Notes: generated by a model not told the origin, from the sequence alone. Counted from the first letter of the stretch, positions 1-5,390 are shown. The stretch is DNA of 5,616 nucleotides from Minisyncoccota bacterium (GCA_025449795.1 JANWIQ010000068.1:1-5616); one strand, 5' to 3'. Made by a program: numbers and translations.

Positions 1-93
1 GGTCTTGGTGGAGATAATAGTCATTTTTGAAAGTATTGAACTATCCAGAAGACTTTCTTCAATGAGAACTCCCCTCCAAACATTGTTTTTCAT
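1..93 (-). CDS. 5' part of an unrecognised protein, cut by the left window edge
   Basis: An open frame of 31 codons starts at ATG 93-91 and runs without a stop through base 1, so only the N terminus is present. The visible protein begins MKNNVWRGVLIEESL and is followed by a stretch rich in S, I, L and T. The WRGVLIEESL segment reads like a real beta-strand/helix start, and I have an impression of similar openings in conserved hypothetical proteins of Patescibacteria, which I cannot verify here. It lies 25 nt downstream of the amino-acid permease stop on the same strand, so it could be co-transcribed. It also has its own TATAAT six bases before the ATG. There is no Shine-Dalgarno. Function is unknown. 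The alternative is a chance open frame, but the start context argues against that. Confidence 0.55.
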   Translation of the reverse strand, partial: MKNNVWRGVLIEESLLDSSILSKMTIISTKT

Positions 94-99
94 AAGAAG

Positions 100-105
100 A
101 TTATA
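100..105 (-). promoter_or_regulatory. Candidate -10 element for the left-edge gene
   Basis: A perfect TATAAT on the minus strand is followed by six bases (CTTCTT) and then the ATG at 93-91. With normal -10 to start-site spacing, transcription would begin at or next to the A of ATG, giving a leaderless message. No convincing -35 hexamer is visible; the region where it would sit lies in the last codons of the upstream permease gene. Confidence 0.45.
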
Positions 106-118
106 TCCCAAATCTAGA

Positions 119-1882
119 TTAGAAGATAATGCGGACTCCGCCGAGTTGGTCGTAGTCGAATGGATGTTCTTTATGAATAGAGCCAATAAGGATTCTATTT
201 TTTTGGATATGCAATTCTTGTGCTACTTCATCGATTACCTTTGGGCCAAAAGGCTTATTTTTGCGGATAATCTGTAGATTGAAATCCGGAAATACGCCTG
301 ATTTTTGCAATGCCGGTATCATCTCTTCCATTTCTTTATATTTTTCTTTATATTCTTTATCGTCCCCACTGTTGCAATGGATGAGAAAAATATGTCTTCC
401 TATTTCATTTTTATTGATGTACTCAAGAATCTTAAAAAGCCTACTGGTATTATTAATAAATACCACAAATTGACCTCTATCATTTATTTTATCGTAGAGC
501 CGTGTAAAATATGTACTGACAAATGGCACGGAGCTGGTTAGTCTTGCGAGCGCTTGCAATACCACATCCAAATAAATTATTGAAAATACTACAAGAATTG
601 AGGGAATAAAGTAGGTGAGAAAGTAATGGACATTCTGTGGGCTTATTTCTATATTTCCCAATATCCCTGCTGTTGTTGCAAGAAACGCAAGTACCACAAA
701 AATAAGAGGCGCATGATAGGTGCGTTTTAAATCTTTTCGTGTCTCTCGCATCAGTAAATTGCCAAAGGCAAAAAGCGTCATCACACAAAGAAATGCGATC
801 GTGTAAACACCTGCCAAAGAAAGCAGGTTACCGTGCGTCAAAAGGAGAATTGAGGTACAAAGAAGAAAGAATGTGATGACAATATATGGGTAAGATCCAT
901 TCTTATTGATCTTTCCAAACCCAGAGGGAAAACACCCATCGGTTGTCATTCTATAGACAAGTCCACTGACCCCTACAAATCCCGTTAATACTGCTCCACA
1001 CAATACCAAAACGGCGTCAATAACAACAACGTATTGAAACCATGTCCCCGCAACTACCCTGGCAACATTGGATAAAAGAAAGTCCTGAGACTTTAGAAGT
1101 GCATCAAAAGGCAATGCATTTTGTGCAAGAAGAGCAATAAGGGGATTAAAAATTGCGACCACAATAAGCATATTTCGCAGTGTTTTTCGAAAAACTCCTC
1201 GATCCTGCTCTTCTACAAAATTTGCAGACGATTCATAGCCGGATACTCCGAGAAGAGACGCAGCAAAACCAAAGAAAAGCGCCGGCAATATGCCTCCTAC
1301 TCGCTTTACCAAAGGAATACTCGCAGTAAAATTTTGTGCAAAGTATGAGTGCCCTCCATGAATAAAATACCATGCGCCCAAGAGAACAAAAACAATTAGT
1401 ACAAATACATGAAAGCTGAAAATTGCTAACGCAACTTTTGCAGAATCCTTAATTCCCGAGATAACCAATAACCCGAAAAATCCTAACACGGCAATGGTTA
1501 AGGGAATAATTGGGGTATGCAAAATGGAATACAAGTATTGCATTGCTGATTCACCAGAAATAACGGAGGTTGCAACATAAGACAAGATCGTTATCGTACC
1601 CGCAAGTGCAGCAAGATTTTTGCTGGTTGCATTGAGCAGACAATTATATGCACCACCATTGGTTGGAAGTGCTTCTACAACTTCTGTATACACGAACTTG
1701 TAAAAGAAAAGGACGAGTGCAATAAATGCCAAAACAAAAGGCGCATATGCGCCCGCATAGACTGTTGCAATTCCCGCAACATAAAAAATAGAACTCAAAA
1801 TATCGTTGCCACAAATTGCCGTAGCAAACCACTGATTGAGCTTTGTGTGTGCTGCAGGTACAGCTTCTCTTGTTTTTCCCAT
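119..1882 (-). CDS. APC-superfamily amino-acid permease with soluble C-terminal domain
   Basis: This is a 587-residue membrane protein, probably a secondary transporter of amino acids or related compounds across the cytoplasmic membrane. The first ~455 residues are strongly hydrophobic with about 12 membrane segments. Near the N terminus it has a CGNDILSS segment (residues 24-31) where APC transporters carry the unwound TM1 substrate site, and PTNGGAY (73-79) after TM2, matching the family's P-x-G-G-x-Y motif. Residues ~469-587 form a soluble, cytoplasm-like alpha/beta tail: it opens with RGQFVVFINNTSRL, has a lysine/glutamate-rich helix in the middle and ends HPFDYDQLGGVRIIF. Similar tails, often UspA-like, occur on other APC permeases and may be regulatory. 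The ATG at 1882 places the first membrane segment about 20 residues in, as usual. No Shine-Dalgarno is seen. A strong promoter lies just upstream. Substrate cannot be deduced. Confidence 0.9.
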   Translation of the reverse strand: MGKTREAVPAAHTKLNQWFATAICGNDILSSIFYVAGIATVYAGAYAPFVLAFIALVLFFYKFVYTEVVEALPTNGGAYNCLLNATSKNLAALAGTITILSYVATSVISGESAMQYLYSILHTPIIPLTIAVLGFFGLLVISGIKDSAKVALAIFSFHVFVLIVFVLLGAWYFIHGGHSYFAQNFTASIPLVKRVGGILPALFFGFAASLLGVSGYESSANFVEEQDRGVFRKTLRNMLIVVAIFNPLIALLAQNALPFDALLKSQDFLLSNVARVVAGTWFQYVVVIDAVLVLCGAVLTGFVGVSGLVYRMTTDGCFPSGFGKINKNGSYPYIVITFFLLCTSILLLTHGNLLSLAGVYTIAFLCVMTLFAFGNLLMRETRKDLKRTYHAPLIFVVLAFLATTAGILGNIEISPQNVHYFLTYFIPSILVVFSIIYLDVVLQALARLTSSVPFVSTYFTRLYDKINDRGQFVVFINNTSRLFKILEYINKNEIGRHIFLIHCNSGDDKEYKEKYKEMEEMIPALQKSGVFPDFNLQIIRKNKPFGPKVIDEVAQELHIQKNRILIGSIHKEHPFDYDQLGGVRIIF

Positions 1883-1886
1883 GTCC

Positions 1887-1904
1887 GTAAGAATTTAGTA
1901 AGAA
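1887..1904 (+). promoter_or_regulatory. Candidate response-regulator operator, copy 1 (permease leader)
   Basis: On the plus strand, GTAAGAA-TTTA-GTAAGAA is a perfect 7-bp direct repeat with an 11-bp period. It matches 15 of 18 positions of the repeat upstream of the response-regulator gene (2680-2697). It lies between the permease -10 element and its ATG, covering the expected transcription start, a position typical of repression. Its orientation relative to the downstream gene is opposite to that of the response-regulator copy. The binding role is an inference from repeat geometry. Confidence 0.5.
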
Positions 1905-1910
1905 GAATCC

Positions 1911-1939
1911 ATTATATAAAAAAATGCACTGTTTGCCAA
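1911..1939 (-). promoter_or_regulatory. Strong sigma70-type promoter of the amino-acid permease
   Basis: On the minus strand there is TTGGCA (1939-1934), a 17-bp spacer and TATAAT (1916-1911). This is a near-consensus housekeeping promoter with ideal spacing. Transcription should start near 1904, leaving a leader of about 22 nt before the ATG at 1882. The spacer carries a run of seven T. The promoter separates the permease from the response-regulator gene, whose stop is at 1959-1961, so the permease can be transcribed on its own. Confidence 0.75.
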
Positions 1940-1958
1940 TACCTTTTATGCACGAAGA

Positions 1959-2627
1959 TTATTCTTTAACCATGTAGCCAAAGCCTCGGACTGAATGAAT
2001 AAGTTTTTTCTTGTAATTTAGGTCAATTTTTTTGCGGAGGTACCCTATGTAGACATCGACTACCCGTGTATCAACTTCATAGGAATAAAGCCATACACGG
2101 TTGAGAATCATTTCGCGCGTCAAAACTCTTCCTTTATTGCTAATAAGGTACTGCAGCAACTTAAATTCGTGTGGGGAAAGCTGAATAAGCTTACCGCCTC
2201 TTTTTACCTCAAAAGTTTTATTGTTTAATTCCAAATCTGCAACCTGCAATTTTACATCTTCTCCGTGACGAAGACGTGCTTTGATACGGGCAAGAAGTTC
2301 GTCCGCAACAAAAGGCTTCGTAATATAATCGTCCGCACCAAGATTTAGCCCTTTTACCACATCAGAGACATCGTCTTTTGCAGTAAGAATCACGATAGGC
2401 AAATCCGGATATTTCTTTCGGATTTCTATGCAGACTGCTTCTCCTGCCAGGTTAGGAAGGCCAAGATCCAAGATAACTAGATCCGGTTGAGATTTCTTTA
2501 TGAGATTAAGTGCCTGAACCCCATCAAGTGCTGTTTCAACCGCATACCCATTATCCAATAATAATTCTCGCAAAAATTCCTGAATTCCTGCATCGTCTTC
2601 AACAACCAGAATTTTATTTACCATCAT
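1959..2627 (-). CDS. OmpR/PhoB-family response regulator (receiver plus winged helix)
   Basis: This is a 222-residue two-component transcription regulator, the usual length for the family. The receiver domain (residues ~4-118) has the acidic pair E10-D11-D12, the phosphoacceptor D54 in VILDLGLP, T82 in ILTAKDD, and K104 in the TKPF switch motif. Y101 lies at the position that signals phosphorylation. The C-terminal winged helix (~126-221) has LSPHEFKLLQYL, the recognition-helix region VDTRVVDVYIGYLRKKID, and the closing wing SVRGFGYMV. A phosphorylated dimer of this type normally binds tandem 11-bp half-sites. No histidine kinase is adjacent in the window, so its partner must be elsewhere or beyond it. 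The gene starts with two consecutive ATGs (2627 and 2624); either is possible and neither has a Shine-Dalgarno. A repeat of the right geometry lies ~53 bp upstream, suggesting autoregulation. Confidence 0.95.
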   Translation of the reverse strand: MMVNKILVVEDDAGIQEFLRELLLDNGYAVETALDGVQALNLIKKSQPDLVILDLGLPNLAGEAVCIEIRKKYPDLPIVILTAKDDVSDVVKGLNLGADDYITKPFVADELLARIKARLRHGEDVKLQVADLELNNKTFEVKRGGKLIQLSPHEFKLLQYLISNKGRVLTREMILNRVWLYSYEVDTRVVDVYIGYLRKKIDLNYKKKLIHSVRGFGYMVKE

Positions 2628-2636
2628 AGCTTTGGG

Positions 2637-2647
2637 ATGATATCATA
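2637..2647 (-). promoter_or_regulatory. Candidate -10 region for the response regulator
   Basis: Two overlapping -10-like hexamers occur on the minus strand: TATGAT (2647-2642) and TATCAT (2642-2637). The second is nine bases before the first ATG, so any leader would be very short. The only -35-like sequence is a poor TTGTTG at about 15 bp from TATGAT, which fits a promoter needing an activator. The 11-bp direct repeat at 2680-2697 would sit about 45-62 bp upstream of the resulting start site, a usual place for an OmpR-type activator. Confidence 0.3.
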
Positions 2648-2679
2648 TTGTAATTGTAGCTTCAACAAAAACACCTCAT

Positions 2680-2697
2680 CTCTTACTATACTCTTAC
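2680..2697 (-). promoter_or_regulatory. Candidate response-regulator operator, copy 2 (autoregulation)
   Basis: On the minus strand, GTAAGAG-TATA-GTAAGAG is a perfect 7-bp direct repeat with an 11-bp period, the geometry bound by OmpR/PhoB-type dimers. It is in the gap directly upstream of the response-regulator gene. Close relatives occur in two other gaps of the window (1887-1904 and 3607-3624). One half also forms part of a longer inverted repeat with 2740-2752. Binding is inferred from the pattern and location. Confidence 0.5.
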
Positions 2698-2752
2698 AAT
2701 GAGCAGGATTTCCAAATAGTATAAAACCGCTCTTTCGCTTCATTGTAAGAGT
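2690..2752. repeat. 13-bp perfect inverted repeat between glycosylase and response regulator
   Basis: ACTCTTACAATGA (2690-2702) is repeated exactly as its reverse complement TCATTGTAAGAGT (2740-2752), with 37 bases between. GC next to the left arm (2703-2704) can also pair with GC 2737-2738 across a one-base bulge. Each arm contains the GTAAGAG half-site, and a further GTAAGAG lies at 2780-2786 inside the end of the glycosylase gene, giving four copies in about 107 bases. No T-tract follows the structure in either direction, so it does not look like a plain terminator. It may be a looping operator or an RNA structure. Confidence 0.6.
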
Positions 2753-2769
2753 GGTCCTTAAGAAGCGGT
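2721..2769 (-). terminator. Weak terminator-like hairpin after the glycosylase gene
   Basis: Reading the minus strand, ACCGCT (2769-2764), which begins in the last base of the stop codon, can pair with AGCGGT (2731-2726). The stem extends by three more pairs across a single bulged T, and the loop is about 25 nt. The stem is followed by only three further T before an A, so termination would be inefficient. The stem competes with the 13-bp inverted repeat, because one arm of that repeat (2740-2752) is in its loop and the other outside it. Confidence 0.25.
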
Positions 2770-3326
2770 CACGAATTGCGTAAGAGTTGAGAAAGAGGTC
2801 CAGATAGATCCCCCAAAAACAATTGTTTTAGTGGCGGAAACCTCAGCCCGGCTGCGGGATGAAGGGTAAGAAAATAGTGTGTGCCCTCTTTTTGCCGAAT
2901 TGTCCCATGCAAGGATTTTATCGGAAGCTTTTCCCCAAGCACACCCTGTATTGCAATAGATCCAAGAAGCACTACTATTTTCGGCTGGATAATGGCAAGC
3001 TGTTTCATAAGATGGGTTCTTCCGTGGGTAATTTGGAAGGCGGATGGCGTCCCTTGGAGGGGGATATATTTTCCAACGCTCGTTATAAATACGTCTTCCT
3101 CAGAAATGCCAAGAGAGCGAATTGCCTGGCGCAAGAGTTGTCCTGACCTGCCAATAAATGGTCTCCCTGTTGCTGCTTCTTGTCGACCGGGAGCTTCTCC
3201 AACAAAAACTATCTTTGCTTGCGGGTTACCTTCTCCTGGTACTGCTTTTCCTGTTGTCCCCATCTTACATTCCTTACACGCTTCTATCTCTTCAGCGATT
3301 TTTTTTAGCTCTTTTGCTTTAGTCAT
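2769..3326 (-). CDS. Uracil-DNA glycosylase, family 4-like, with an incomplete iron-sulfur ligand set
   Basis: This 185-residue protein belongs to the uracil-DNA glycosylase superfamily, which removes uracil from DNA to start base-excision repair. Motif A, GEAPGRQEAATGRPF (residues 43-57), contains the glutamate of the family-4 active site and the GRPF phenylalanine that stacks on the base. HPAAG (156-160) is the second catalytic loop. CKEC (17-20) supplies the first two cluster cysteines. The stretch that normally reads KCRPP...C holds KYIP at 86-89 and ITHGRTHL at 99-106, so the second pair of cysteines is missing. The length is near the family norm. The ATG at 3326 overlaps the end of the upstream membrane-protein gene by 8 nt and lacks a clear Shine-Dalgarno, so translation is probably coupled. 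The gene ends in TGA. Family-level assignment is firm; substrate range and cluster content are uncertain. Confidence 0.87.
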   Translation of the reverse strand: MTKAKELKKIAEEIEACKECKMGTTGKAVPGEGNPQAKIVFVGEAPGRQEAATGRPFIGRSGQLLRQAIRSLGISEEDVFITSVGKYIPLQGTPSAFQITHGRTHLMKQLAIIQPKIVVLLGSIAIQGVLGEKLPIKSLHGTIRQKEGTHYFLTLHPAAGLRFPPLKQLFLGDLSGPLSQLLRNS

Positions 3327-3561
3327 GGTGCGGTCTTTTTTGGAAGAGGTTTTTTCCCCAAGAGACTATGCTTCCTATCATGCCAGATGACATGCGCTCT
3401 TTCAAGTGCTCGATACTTTTGACGGTTTGTTGCATGCTACGAAGAGTGCTGCGTATTTCAAAAATAAGAAGAGCGATACCAACTCCTATTCCAATAGCGA
3501 GAATGGCAAGAATAATTACCGCACCTGCAACAACATATTCCAAAAACGCCTGCGCATTCAC
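3319..3561 (-). CDS. Small single-pass membrane protein of unknown function
   Basis: This 80-residue protein has one hydrophobic segment at about residues 9-35 (VVAGAVIILAILAIGIG onward), then a helical stretch, FEIRSTLRSMQQTVKSIEHLKERM, with coiled-coil character, and a basic tail ending KRPHHD. The overall look, an N-terminal membrane anchor followed by a heptad-like helix, is reminiscent of short DUF948-type proteins, but I cannot assign it. The start is GTG at 3561, chosen because AGGGGAG lies 10 nt upstream. The stop overlaps the glycosylase start by 8 nt in the same direction, indicating a two-gene operon. A possible response-regulator site lies 46-63 bp upstream. There is no in-frame ATG near the start that would be better. 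Confidence 0.75.
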   Translation of the reverse strand: MNAQAFLEYVVAGAVIILAILAIGIGVGIALLIFEIRSTLRSMQQTVKSIEHLKERMSSGMIGSIVSWGKNLFQKRPHHD

Positions 3562-3571
3562 TATTTTTATT

Positions 3572-3578
3572 CTCCCCT
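3572..3578 (-). promoter_or_regulatory. Shine-Dalgarno for the small membrane protein
   Basis: AGGGGAG on the minus strand lies 10 nt before the GTG at 3561 and supports that start codon. It is the only clear Shine-Dalgarno I find in the window, in contrast to neighbours that appear leaderless or coupled. Confidence 0.6.
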
Positions 3579-3606
3579 TTTCTCGTGAGATAGAACAAAT
3601 AGCATG

Positions 3607-3624
3607 GTAAGAAAGAGGGAAGAA
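3607..3624 (+). promoter_or_regulatory. Candidate response-regulator operator, copy 3 (upstream of membrane protein/glycosylase)
   Basis: On the plus strand, GTAAGAA-AGAG-GGAAGAA has the same 11-bp-period arrangement as the sites at 1887-1904 and 2680-2697, with one half-site base changed (T to G). It lies in the 71-bp gap before the membrane-protein/glycosylase operon. A possible minus-strand promoter, TTGAAA (3631-3626), 16 bp, TACCAT (3609-3604), would place the repeat in its spacer. This copy is the weakest of the three. Confidence 0.35.
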
Positions 3625-3632
3625 TTTTCAAT

Positions 3633-4376
3633 TTACAACTGTATCTTGGAGAAAAGATAACTTCCAATACTCAGGACAATAACAGTAAGTACTCCGAGGA
3701 CAAAGATATCTACCGAAAGCCCAAAATGCGTTACACCGGTAAGCGACCCACGAATGCCATCTACTCCATAGCTTAGTGGGTCTATTGCAACAATGTAGCT
3801 AAATACCTTTGGTAAATTCCCCAAAGGGAAAAGCGCACCAGAAAGAAAAAATACCGGCTGTACTAAAAAATTCATGATAAGCTGAAATCCCTGCATGTCG
3901 GAAAGCTGTGAGGCAATAGAAATCCCAAGCGCTGTAAAGAAAACTGCAATAAGAAACATAAAAAGCAGCATAAGGGGAAGCAGCGTAAGCTCTGGCCGAA
4001 ATCCTACCACAAGTGAAAGGAGAAATACAATTATTCCCTGAATCGTAGCAATCGTTGCACCACCAAGCGTTTTGCCAAGCATAATGTTGAATCTGGAGAC
4101 AGGTGCAACTAATGTCTCTTTGAGAAATCCAAATTGCTTATCCCAAATTACTTGAATGCCTGCAAAAATTGCAGTGAATAAAATACTCATTGCAATAACA
4201 CCTGGGGCTAAGAATTGGAAGTAATTTCCTTGTCCCGCACGTTGAAAAACAGGGCCTAGCCCAAATCCAAGAGCAAATAAAAAGAGCAAGGGCTGTCCAA
4301 GTGACCCTAGGATTCTTGCTTTTGAGCGAAAATATCGCTTGAGCTCTCGCAACCAAAGTATATATATTGCATTCAT
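3633..4376 (-). CDS. ABC-2 type transporter permease
   Basis: This 247-residue membrane subunit belongs to an ABC exporter. The start MNAIYILWLRELKRYFRSKAR is the typical cytoplasmic lead-in of ABC-2 permeases, followed by about six membrane segments (roughly 22-44, 58-75, 106-126, 132-155, 166-186 and 222-243). KETLVAPVSR (86-95) is the conserved cytoplasmic loop. FFLSGALFPLGNLP (177-189), followed by IDPLSYGVDGIRG (198-210), is the ABC-2 signature region near the C terminus, as in NodJ/DrrB-type proteins. It partners with the ATPase encoded just upstream (4461-5249). The length is normal for a half-transporter that acts as a dimer. The cargo cannot be told from sequence; drugs, lipids or polysaccharides are exported by relatives. 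The ATG at 4376 matches the family start, has no Shine-Dalgarno, and has TATAAC six bases upstream. Confidence 0.92.
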   Translation of the reverse strand: MNAIYILWLRELKRYFRSKARILGSLGQPLLFLFALGFGLGPVFQRAGQGNYFQFLAPGVIAMSILFTAIFAGIQVIWDKQFGFLKETLVAPVSRFNIMLGKTLGGATIATIQGIIVFLLSLVVGFRPELTLLPLMLLFMFLIAVFFTALGISIASQLSDMQGFQLIMNFLVQPVFFLSGALFPLGNLPKVFSYIVAIDPLSYGVDGIRGSLTGVTHFGLSVDIFVLGVLTVIVLSIGSYLFSKIQL

Positions 4377-4380
4377 AAAT

Positions 4381-4448
4381 AAGTTATAATGTCCATAAAG
4401 TTATAATGTTATAAAGTCATTTTTAATTTTACTTGATAAACTTTATAC
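4381..4448. repeat. AT-rich repeat cluster between the two ABC genes
   Basis: The 84-bp gap between ATPase and permease contains AAGTTATAATG twice (4381-4391 and 4398-4408, period 17). A perfect 8-bp inverted repeat, TATAAAGT (4410-4417) and ACTTTATA (4440-4447), and a degenerate 9-bp tandem, ACTTGATAA/ACTTTATAC (4431-4448), follow. The gap is unusually long for a coupled ABC pair. The first AAGTTATAATG copy contains the -10-like hexamer of the permease gene on the minus strand, so the cluster may be an internal promoter or regulatory region. Simple AT-rich drift is the alternative. Confidence 0.5.
4383..4388 (-). promoter_or_regulatory. Candidate -10 element for the ABC permease
   Basis: TATAAC on the minus strand is followed by six bases (TTATTT) and the ATG at 4376, the same spacing as three other genes here. 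It lacks the final conserved T of a -10 element, and no -35 is evident, so it is the weakest member of the group. A second identical TATAAC lies 17 bp further upstream (4405-4400). Confidence 0.3.
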
Positions 4449-4460
4449 TTTACAAACTCC

Positions 4461-5249
4461 TTAGCGTCCGCGCCACACCTTTCTAAACTGCCTCATTTTA
4501 TCCGATCCGGTTGCTTCTTCGTCTCGAATTGTTTTGCCAGTAAGTGCTAAAAATGCCTCTTCAAGCGTTTTGGTTTTGGTTTGTTTTTTAAGTGTCTCTG
4601 AAGTTCCTTGTGCAATTATTTGTCCATGGTCAATTACCGCAATCATATCCGCCATTTTTTCTGCCTCTTCCATATAATGGGTGGTAAGAAATACGGTAAC
4701 TTGCTCTGTTTTATTCAGTTTTTGTATATGCGTCCAGAGCAAATTTCTTGTCTGCGGATCTAGCCCAATGGTAGGTTCGTCCAAAAAGAGTACAACTGGT
4801 TTGTGTAACAGCCCACGGGCAATTTCAAGACGGCGCTTCATTCCACCAGAAAATGTTTTGACTAAATGGTCTTTTCTATCCCACAATTCTACAAAGTGCA
4901 ATAATTCTTCAATTCTTTTATTATCGGAGATACCAAATAACACTGCATGAAACTGCATATTTTCATATGCAGTTAATTCATCATCAAGACTAGGGTCCTG
5001 AAATACAATACCAAATGATTTTCTTGCTTCATCTTTTTGGGATAATACGTCATACCCATTTAACATAATCGATCCCGAAGAAGGATCTAAAAGAGTTGTA
5101 AGCATTTTTATGGTTGTGGTTTTCCCTGCACCATTTGGTCCCAGAAATGCAAAAATTTTTCCTTTTTCTACCTCAAATGAAATATCATTTACTGCAGTAA
5201 AGTCTTTGAAAGTTTTGGTGAGATTTTTTACAGAAATTGCAGCATCCAT
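4461..5249 (-). CDS. ABC transporter ATP-binding protein (DrrA/NodI type)
   Basis: This 262-residue nucleotide-binding subunit would power the ABC-2 permease encoded downstream. Motifs in order: Walker A GPNGAGKTT (37-45), Q-loop FQDP (83-86), LSGGQ-equivalent FSGGMKRR (133-140), Walker B VLFLDEPTIGLD (153-164) with catalytic E158, and the H-loop TTHYMEEAE with H191. FSGGMKRRLEIARGLL and DEPTIGLDP are typical of the daunorubicin-resistance/NodI subfamily, whose members export drugs, lipids or glycans. After the core, residues ~215-262 form the basic C-terminal extension, including TLEEAFLALTGK, common in this subfamily. All key residues are present, so it should be active. The start ATG 5249 gives the standard N terminus; only a weak AGG lies before it. 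It is divergent from msrA across 153 bp. Confidence 0.95.
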   Translation of the reverse strand: MDAAISVKNLTKTFKDFTAVNDISFEVEKGKIFAFLGPNGAGKTTTIKMLTTLLDPSSGSIMLNGYDVLSQKDEARKSFGIVFQDPSLDDELTAYENMQFHAVLFGISDNKRIEELLHFVELWDRKDHLVKTFSGGMKRRLEIARGLLHKPVVLFLDEPTIGLDPQTRNLLWTHIQKLNKTEQVTVFLTTHYMEEAEKMADMIAVIDHGQIIAQGTSETLKKQTKTKTLEEAFLALTGKTIRDEEATGSDKMRQFRKVWRGR

Positions 5250-5255
5250 GTACCT

Positions 5256-5261
5256 ATGATA
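5256..5261 (-). promoter_or_regulatory. Candidate -10 element for the ABC ATPase
   Basis: TATCAT on the minus strand is six bases (AGGTAC) before the ATG at 5249. This matches the spacing seen for the left-edge gene and msrA and would give a leaderless message. There is no recognisable -35 at 16-18 bp. The AGG within the six bases could act as a minimal Shine-Dalgarno if transcription started further upstream. Confidence 0.3.
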
Positions 5262-5279
5262 GCAGAAAAGTCGGCTTAT

Positions 5280-5376
5280 ATCAGCGTTATCGGCTAAATC
5301 GGATAATAGATAGATCAGATATCAGACTTTCTAAATATTCCGCAATCCGAAACACTGATTGAGCAGAGACACTGAT
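5280..5376. repeat. ATCAG/CTGAT repeat cluster in the divergent ABC-msrA region
   Basis: ATCAG occurs at 5280-5284, 5314-5318 and 5321-5325, and its complement CTGAT at 5355-5359 and 5372-5376. The last two are part of CACTGAT repeated with a 17-bp period (5353-5359, 5370-5376). A 9-bp tandem, ATCGGCTAA/ATCGGATAA, lies at about 5289-5306. The cluster fills the gap between two divergent starts, where shared regulatory sites are expected. No known operator is recognised. Confidence 0.4.
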
Positions 5377-5390
5377 GCTTCCGGAAGGTG

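Noticed and set aside
5..277. 90-codon plus-strand open frame at the left edge
   Set aside because: It overlaps the well-supported C-terminal end of the permease and the more convincing minus-strand start at 93; it has no Shine-Dalgarno and no recognisable sequence.
489..788. 99-codon minus-strand open frame rich in cysteine
   Set aside because: It lies entirely inside the APC permease in another frame, and its composition is that of a frame-shifted membrane-protein gene.
2690..2752. The 13-bp inverted repeat as a rho-independent terminator
   Set aside because: The arms are AT-rich, the loop is 37 nt and no T-tract follows on either strand.
2769..2771. Use of UGA as a sense codon (code 25), as in some Patescibacteria
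   Set aside because: The glycosylase ends naturally at this TGA at the family's usual length, and no gene in the window shows an internal TGA interrupting a conserved domain.
2881..3390. 169-codon open frame on the plus strand
   Set aside because: It is antisense to the glycosylase and part of the small membrane-protein gene, both of which have recognisable protein features. Its translation has no family features and no start signals.
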